From Vigna angularis (taxonomy: Eukaryota > Streptophyta > Magnoliopsida > Fabales > Fabaceae): a DNA stretch of 64,000 nucleotides. Under the pieces are notes generated by a model. The model saw only the letters and a program-made list of their open reading frames with translations, had not been told where the DNA came from and searched no databases. A program made the position numbers and the translations under genes. Location: positions 1,384,001 through 1,448,000 of the forward strand of contig NC_068976.1 of assembly GCF_016808095.1 (NCBI RefSeq), given 5' to 3'. Below, piece after piece: positions 57,764 to 64,000 of this stretch (position 1 is its first letter; each line of letters opens with the position of its first letter).

Positions 57764-60740
57764 ATAAAAAATAAATATTTAAGTTTCATTTTCAAAATGA
57801 CCACCATTAATGTAAAACTTTTTATTCTAAGAGATTCGTTCATTAGAGTCTGCAATAATGATCTTGATGTAAAGAAAAATAATCTTGTTTGATCAAAATT
57901 TTATTATGAGTAAGTTCATCTTTCGCCTTTTCTTGAGTCAATTTTCAGATGCTTTGTATGCATGGGACGAATGTGCTTGTAAGTGACTCTTTATGGGACC
58001 AAGATGAATCTTTGTTTTTCTAGGATTGTAAGGTTATGTTTGGATCTTTGATTTGAGTTTTTGTGTACAAGTATAGTATCTTGTAAAAGGGGTAATTCTT
58101 GGAGCCTTAACTTGAACCCAAAAGCTTGATTCGAGCAAGGGAAGCTAGTTTATTTTTTCATAGTACTTTTTGTTAGATGATTTGAAATGTAGGGGGGGGG
58201 AGGTGATATGACAACCAAAATTGATCTTTTTTTAAATATTTTTTGTTGTTAGAATAATGAGTGATTTGGTGATTATTGAATTGGAATGAGAAATTTTGGT
58301 GCATGTGTAATTGAAATTTTATATGTGAGTTGTAAAAAGGTAGTGTATTTTCAATTGAGTCAAATTGGTTCAAGTTAATGTTGTTTTAGAACTAAATATT
58401 ATATTAGGTATAAGAAATGAAGAAATAAAAAATTCAATTTGAGCCAATTTGATGATCAAATTTATTCTTTAGGGTTTCTGAATTATGCAAACTAGCTAAA
58501 CCAAATTTGAATATTTAAAATCTAGAGAACTTATAAAGCATTGGTTTCTAGGTGAGCCTTTAAATAAGATTATCATTATTTTGCCTCATTGAGCGAGCCA
58601 ATATCTTTTTAGGTGAAATTAGTTTTGTGAAAAATCAAATAACTTAAAATAGGATTAGTCGTCTGATGAACCTCTCCCAATGGTTGGGTCACTAAGAAGG
58701 CTAATTATTGACTAGGCAAAAATTATTTGTTAAGAAAACTACGAGGATTGGTGGCTGGACAAGCTCGTTCTTGCTCAGGGATCTATTGTAATATGAACCT
58801 TCAAAGGTTGCTTACTGAACGAGCATGACTTCAATTGAGAAAGACATTATTTCCAAAAAATTTGAAGAAAATATATTTTAAATGCTTTCAACTATTAGAG
58901 ATTGCTGGATTTTCATGATATTGTTCTTTTTGATAAATATTTGAGATTGAATGTTTTTTGTATGTGATGAATTGATGATATTTTAAAATAATGAGACAAA
59001 ATATATTTATGAACCAAAATATATTAATGAATTTGATGTGAATAATATATTATGTGCTTTAGATAAAGTTATTTTGGAAAAAGAAATATTATATTGAAAT
59101 GTTTTAGGTGTTATGCTTAATTTGAGATTATGAAAGAAATGTTTCTAACTTTACTAATATTTTTTCAGAAGAAAATATTATGTTGAGAAGTTTTAGATTT
59201 TATGTTAAATTTGAGATTATGAAAGAAATGTTTCTAACTCTACTAATATTAAAGTCATATATAAAAAAATATTAGATAATGATAATAGATGAAAGTTTCT
59301 AAAACCTAGTTTTTAATATAATATTAAAGTTATATAAAAGGAAATATTAGATAGTGATAATAAAAGGAAGTTTTTATAACCTAATTTTTAATATGAAAAA
59401 GAACTGCTCATTTGTTTCTCTTTGATTTCTTAAGGATAAATTATCCTACTTTTTAATTTTCTTTGTCTCTTGAGTATTGGTGTACACTATTACTTAGTTT
59501 AATTTAATATGTTTTTTAATCTTGATCATATTGATCTTGCTTTGAATTGAGAAGAGAAATGGTATTTTAGTTTACATGAGATAAATATTTATTTCATATA
59601 AGTAAACCTTAAAAATAAATAAACATTTGAAAATAAATAAATTATATCATAATTATAGTTTGTAATAAATATTTTAATATATAAGTTACATTTTATATTT
59701 ATGATAAGCATTATATTGTGTTATAAAGTCATCTCCAATTGTTGACAATATATTTAAAAAGGAAAATTTAAAAAATATAAAGATGAAAATGATAGATTAA
59801 GAAAGGAAGTTAAGGGGGGAAAAAAAATCCTGAAAGCACTCTCACTGAAGAAAAATAATCTTAAAGTTGTTTTAATTGAAGAATAATCCCTAATAATGTC
59901 TAAAATGACTATATTCAAATCTGTACTAAAAGAGAGCTTTTATTATTTCAATTTATAATTTAGATAGTTAATATATTTAGATACAGTTAATGTTTTTCAA
60001 AACAAAATCATCTAAATTTATCAAACTAACTATAAATACTGACTTTAATTCTATGATGTGAAACTTGTTTCACTTGTCACGACAAATTGTTATAAAATGG
60101 ATATACTGAATTTGACGCATGCTATATGCACGGATTAAAATACTAATAAAGTTTTGGGGCGATTAAATCTATCGAAATACAAAAAATATGAATGATTTGC
60201 ACAATTTTACGTGAAAACAAATCCAAATATTGAAATAAATTATTTAATAATATAACTAATGTTAAAAAAATTGAAAGCATAAAACTTAGTTTGCCTAGAT
60301 TCGGGAGCTATATTATGTAATTGAAAAACATAATACAGCTTTTCAATTACATATTTTAAAGACAATACGTGTTAATGATGTAATTTTTTTTACTCAATTT
60401 AAAATGATTTAACAAAAAAAATTGTCTATTTATATGAATAGAAGAATTAAAGTAATATAAATTAAATTATTCAAGCACCCCTCAAAACTAAATCCCTCAC
60501 TTGAACTAGTGCACTTCCTTCCAAACTTCCTTAGAACAAAACAGTTGTTTATTTCTTTTGTTTTTTTAAAAGTTTCCAAATGATAATAAAAAAAATTAAT
60601 TTTCCAATAAAAACCCTTAAAATATGGTTAACTAGGTCGTTCACTCCCTCCTCCACGCAACAACGCCGCCAACTCACATAAGGGGCGATTAGTAGGTGAA
60701 GAAGAGAAAAAAATAAAAAACATGAAAACATGAAAACCCT
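57764..60740. other. AT-rich intergenic spacer upstream of DAHP synthase
   Basis: No gene, RNA gene or transposon end recognised. Short near-repeats such as 'tttgagattatgaaagaaat' followed by 'gtttctaact' (about 59120-59240) suggest local duplication. Confidence 0.5.
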
Positions 60741-60883
60741 CAAAATATTTGACCTCATTGCCAACTAGCACACCCAACCAAACCATCTCCGAAATTACTA
60801 AACCACCCTTCTCCCAACTACCACCATTCCGTCTCTACCAGACACACATACAGACCGCAACAACCCAGCCTGAACCGTCTCCT

Positions 60884-60890
60884 TATAAAA
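60884..60890 (+). promoter_or_regulatory. TATA box of the DAHP synthase gene
   Basis: TATAAAA in 'tccttataaaaccctc', 135 bp before the ATG, which leaves a leader of about 100 bp. Upstream, C/A-rich sites such as 'cacccaaccaaacc' (about 60771) and 'ccaactaccacc' (about 60815) resemble MYB-binding AC elements found in shikimate and phenylpropanoid gene promoters. That regulation is inferred from motif likeness only. Confidence 0.6.
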
Positions 60891-61018
60891 CCCTCACCAA
60901 ACTCCCCACACCCTCTTCAACACCCACAAAACCTGTGTGACTCCTCACATCCAAAAACCAAACACCATTTCTACATCATCATTACCATTCTCCCTTTCTC
61001 TCTCTCTTCACAATAACA

Positions 61019-64000
61019 ATGGCAATCTCCTCAACTTCTAACTCTCTCATTCCCACCAAATCTCTCATCCCCCAATCCAACCCTCTCCTTCCATCCACAA
61101 ACATCAGGCCTGCCCTCAAGCCCAGGCCCGGCCCATCTCCTTCCATCTTTGCAGTCCACGCGGCCGAGCCCGCCAAAAACCCCGTCGTCTCCGACAAGCC
61201 CAAGCCCCAGTCCCCGCCTTCCCCGGCCCCGGCCCGGGCCGGAAAATGGGCCGTGGACAGCTGGACAGCGAAGAAGGCCCTGCAGCTGCCCGAGTACCCG
61301 AGTAAGGAGGATCTGGAGTCCGTTCTCCACACGCTCGAGGCGTTTCCCCCTATCGTCTTCGCCGGCGAGGCACGGACGCTGGAGGAACGCCTGGGCGAAG
61401 CTGCTCTCGGAAATGCCTTCCTACTCCAAGGCGGTGACTGCGCCGAAAGCTTCAAGGAGTTCAATGCCAACAACATCCGTGACACCTTCCGAATCCTCCT
61501 CCAGATGAGCGTCGTCATGATGTTCGGCGGCCAAATGCCTGTCATCAAGGTAAAAAACCCGAACCGAGACAATCTTGTTCGGTAGAATATCCAGGTGTCA
61601 ATTTCAATAGCAATACGTGTTGTTATATTCTGCTGTGAATTGAAATGATGGTGTGAGTGTGAATTTGAATGGCGTTGTTTGTTTAGGTGGGGAGAATGGC
61701 TGGGCAGTTTGCGAAGCCGAGATCGGATTCGTTTGAGGAGAAAAACGGCGTGAAGCTTCCGAGTTACAGAGGGGATAATATTAACGGAGATGCGTTTGAG
61801 GAGAAGTCAAGGATTCCGGATCCGCAGAGGATGATCAGGGCTTATTGTCAAGCTGCAGCTACGCTTAATCTTCTCAGAGCTTTCGCCACTGGAGGTTATG
61901 CCGCTATGCAGAGGGTTACTCAATGGAATTTGGACTTCACCGAGCACAGTGAACAGGGAGATAGGTAATTTATTTAATTATTTATTTGCAATTTGCAATT
62001 TTTAATTTTTCTTGGAATTTGAAAAATCCTTCCTGATAAAGGATCCCTGATTTACATGAAATCTAGGTTGGTTTGCAATCGGCAATGGAAAAAAAATCTA
62101 AATTGGGCTTCTTTCTTTTCGTTTTTTAGGTTCTAGGAAGGGGTACATAGTATATGGGATGATAGTGGACTTTAATAATATATATTTATTTTTGTTTGAT
62201 TGATCATTCAAAAATTTTACCTTGTTCCTTTGTAAAATTGGGTGAAAACTAATTTAATTATTGAGAAACAAAAAGTAAATGCTTGTTTTAATCTTTTTTG
62301 TTTGTTTGGTAGGAGATAAGGTAAACCGTTGTTTGATATTATGATAAGTGGGGGGATGCATGTGTGGTGGAGGGTATTTGGTTGTTTTGTTTCTCTTTGA
62401 AAAGCCAACTCGTCCATGTGGCAATTATGCTAAAGTTTATGTTAAATCGGCACGAGTTACACGAGTTCATCTTTAACAGTGGTATCTGATGATAGTTTAA
62501 CGGAGTTCATTGTACCTATTTGAGGTAAGGGATTGACTTTGGAGATTTTTCATTGGCAACCCTATTTACCTGTATTGGTGAGATTTGATATCTAAAAGGA
62601 TATGCGAATCTTGTTTAAAATTGTCTCCTCCACTACAGTCTAGGAAGGCAGAACTCGATTAGTGTTCTTTTCTTTTATACATACATCCACACACACCCAT
62701 TAAAAAGACATCCAGCTTTAGCTTTCTTCTTTGATAGGTGATTTGACATTTCACAAGAATTGTAAAGAAAAAAAAATATTTGTCCAAAATTATTAGATTG
62801 TATCCATATTTGTTTAGTTGACGTGAATCTGCATGTATTAGCTACAATTGATGATGCATTAACGAACCGAGAGTGTATGTATTTCCTAATTTTGTAGGAA
62901 TTATCTAAGTGATAAATACCATAGATTGCTGGGCAAAATAAAATCTTTCCAAAATTTATATTCATGCATATTGTGTAGTGTGGTTGATGTGCTGCATACC
63001 ACCTAGCCAAATTAGACGGTACATTAAAGAAGGGGGAGTGTATGGATTTCTGAATTTTGTAGTATTTAACTCGGATAAATATCATAACCATAGCATTCCA
63101 TTTTTTGAAAATCGGTAATTTTTCACCAAAGGACCGTCCCTGATATCGTTCACTCCCATTTTATTTCAGCATCCATGATGGTTATACCTTTACTCTTTCC
63201 TAGTTTTGGAAAAAATGTTTAAAACGTGTTTGGTGTGTGCAGTTTTGTTTTATTATCTAAAACAGAAGATAAGAATGCTGTAATGAAAATGGCGTACAGT
63301 GAAACAAACAATATTATTCTTTTACTACTTTCAAGATAACAGTTTACAAGAGGAATGTACTTGTTTACAATTTCTTTTACAAGGTATGTATTATCTTGTT
63401 TTTAATGGTAGTGTGGCTTGACGTAAATTATATTTGTTCTTGGTATGGCAGGTACCGTGAGCTTGCTAACCGAGTTGATGAGGCCCTTGGATTCATGGCT
63501 GCTGCTGGGCTCACAGTGGACCATCCAATCATGAAAACAACCGAATTTTGGACATCTCATGAGTGCTTATTGTTGCCATATGAACAATCCCTCACTAGGT
63601 TGGATTCAACTTCTGGTCTCTACTATGATTGCTCAGCCCATATGCTTTGGGTTGGAGAACGAACCAGACAGCTCGATGGTGCGCATGTTGAGTTTCTAAG
63701 AGGAGTTGCTAATCCCTTGGGAATTAAGGTTTGGACCTGATCAATTTACCTCTTATTTCAAATGCAGTTTCATTCATATGTCTAGTGTTTCTTTGATTTT
63801 TATTTATAGTGATTGAAGTGGCTTATTGAAGCTTTATGTTTTTTATGCTTTGGCAGGTGAGTGATAAGATGGATCCAAATGAGCTTGTTAAACTCATTGA
63901 GATCTTGAATCCCCAAAACAAACCAGGGAGAATAACTGTGATCACAAGGATGGGAGCTGAAAATATGAGGGTGAAGCTTCCACATCTCATCAGGGCAGTG
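61019..64000 (+). CDS. DHS: 3-deoxy-D-arabino-heptulosonate 7-phosphate synthase, class II, plastid (partial)
   Basis: It condenses phosphoenolpyruvate with erythrose 4-phosphate to DAHP, the first step of the shikimate pathway, in plastids. Exons: 61019-61549, 61687-61964, 63452-63728 and 63857 to beyond the window. All junctions are GT-AG and the frame is kept (phases 0, 2, 0), giving 410 residues of an expected ~530-540. Residues 1 to ~50 are Ser/Pro-rich with few acids, as in a transit peptide. Class II signatures are 'GKWAVDSW' (75-82), 'GGDCAES' (138-144, Cys141 the metal-binding cysteine), '[20 protein letters not shown]', '[14 protein letters not shown]' and '[11 protein letters not shown]'. 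The start codon is the first ATG after the TATA box and begins the transit peptide. Exon 1 is markedly GC-rich against AT-rich surroundings. The later metal ligands lie outside the window. Confidence 0.96.
61550..61686 (+). other. Intron 1 of DAHP synthase
   Basis: The 137-bp intron begins GTAAAA and ends TTTAG. It splits the gene between 'PVIK' and 'VGRMAG' in phase 0. Confidence 0.93.
61965..63451 (+). other. Intron 2 of DAHP synthase
   Basis: The 1487-bp intron begins GTAATTT and ends TGGCAG. It splits the Arg codon in 'GDRYRE' (phase 2). It contains no transposon end or RNA gene that I recognise; open frames inside it are chance. Confidence 0.93.
63729..63856 (+). other. Intron 3 of DAHP synthase
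   Basis: The 128-bp intron begins GTTTGG and ends TTGGCAG, between 'PLGIK' and 'VSDKM' in phase 0. Confidence 0.93.

Noticed and set aside
60982..61572. 196-residue open frame on the minus strand
   Set aside because: It is the antisense shadow of GC-rich DAHP synthase exon 1 and has no domain of its own.

Overview
This window looks like nuclear DNA of a flowering plant, most likely a legume of the Vigna/Phaseolus type. The grounds are AT-rich intergenic DNA, a plastid-type class II DAHP synthase gene split by GT-AG introns, and dense nested plant transposons (Ty1-copia, Athila-like and other Ty3-gypsy, CACTA, Mutator-like). The genus is an inference. I see no prokaryotic gene organisation, CRISPR array, rRNA or tRNA gene. 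The only ordinary host gene is at the right edge: exons 1-3 and part of exon 4 of the first shikimate-pathway enzyme, from 61019 to beyond the window.

Layout. 1-1740: LTR-like repeat with a 34-bp tandem block. 4428-8650: a ~310-bp inverted repeat of LTR-derived sequence. One arm is split by a CACTA element (4662-7799, TSD CAT), which itself holds a solo LTR (5377-7390, TSD GCTGC). 8926-10020: left end of another CACTA-like element. 11461-13181: remnant of a gag-only gypsy element. 13201-17816: a solo LTR flanked by a 165-bp duplication of its host and holding a second solo LTR (13615-16165, TSD ATTCA). 20900-23964: decayed antisense gypsy element with a solo LTR (22200-23460, TSD GGAGC). 23965-39515: antisense copia element carrying three clean insertions: a very young gag-only Athila-like element (25266-33092, TSD GACAT), a Mutator-like element with a captured LRR receptor-kinase fragment (34797-36340, 9-bp TSD), and a CACTA element (36829-38264, TSD TGA). 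39516-43035: low-copy AT-rich spacer with two G-boxes. 43036-56539: plus-strand copia element of the same family, gag missing, invaded by an antisense Athila-like element (45610-53411) and a third LTR (53560-54910). A 146-bp host segment is present three times around these LTRs. The Athila-like element holds another solo LTR (47453-48551, TSD ACAAT). 56643-57763: probable small CACTA element. 57764-60740: spacer. 60884 to the end: DAHP synthase promoter and gene.

How the parts work together. Most elements are incomplete. The Athila-like copies keep gag, with or without protease, plus LTRs, primer-binding site and polypurine tract, but have no reverse transcriptase or integrase, so they would depend on enzymes from elsewhere. 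Four solo LTRs have perfect 5-bp target duplications, and one LTR pair differs at only two bases, so both insertion and LTR-LTR recombination have been recent. The most unusual signal is that two Athila-type insertions are bordered by ~146-bp and ~165-bp duplications of host DNA where 5 bp is expected.
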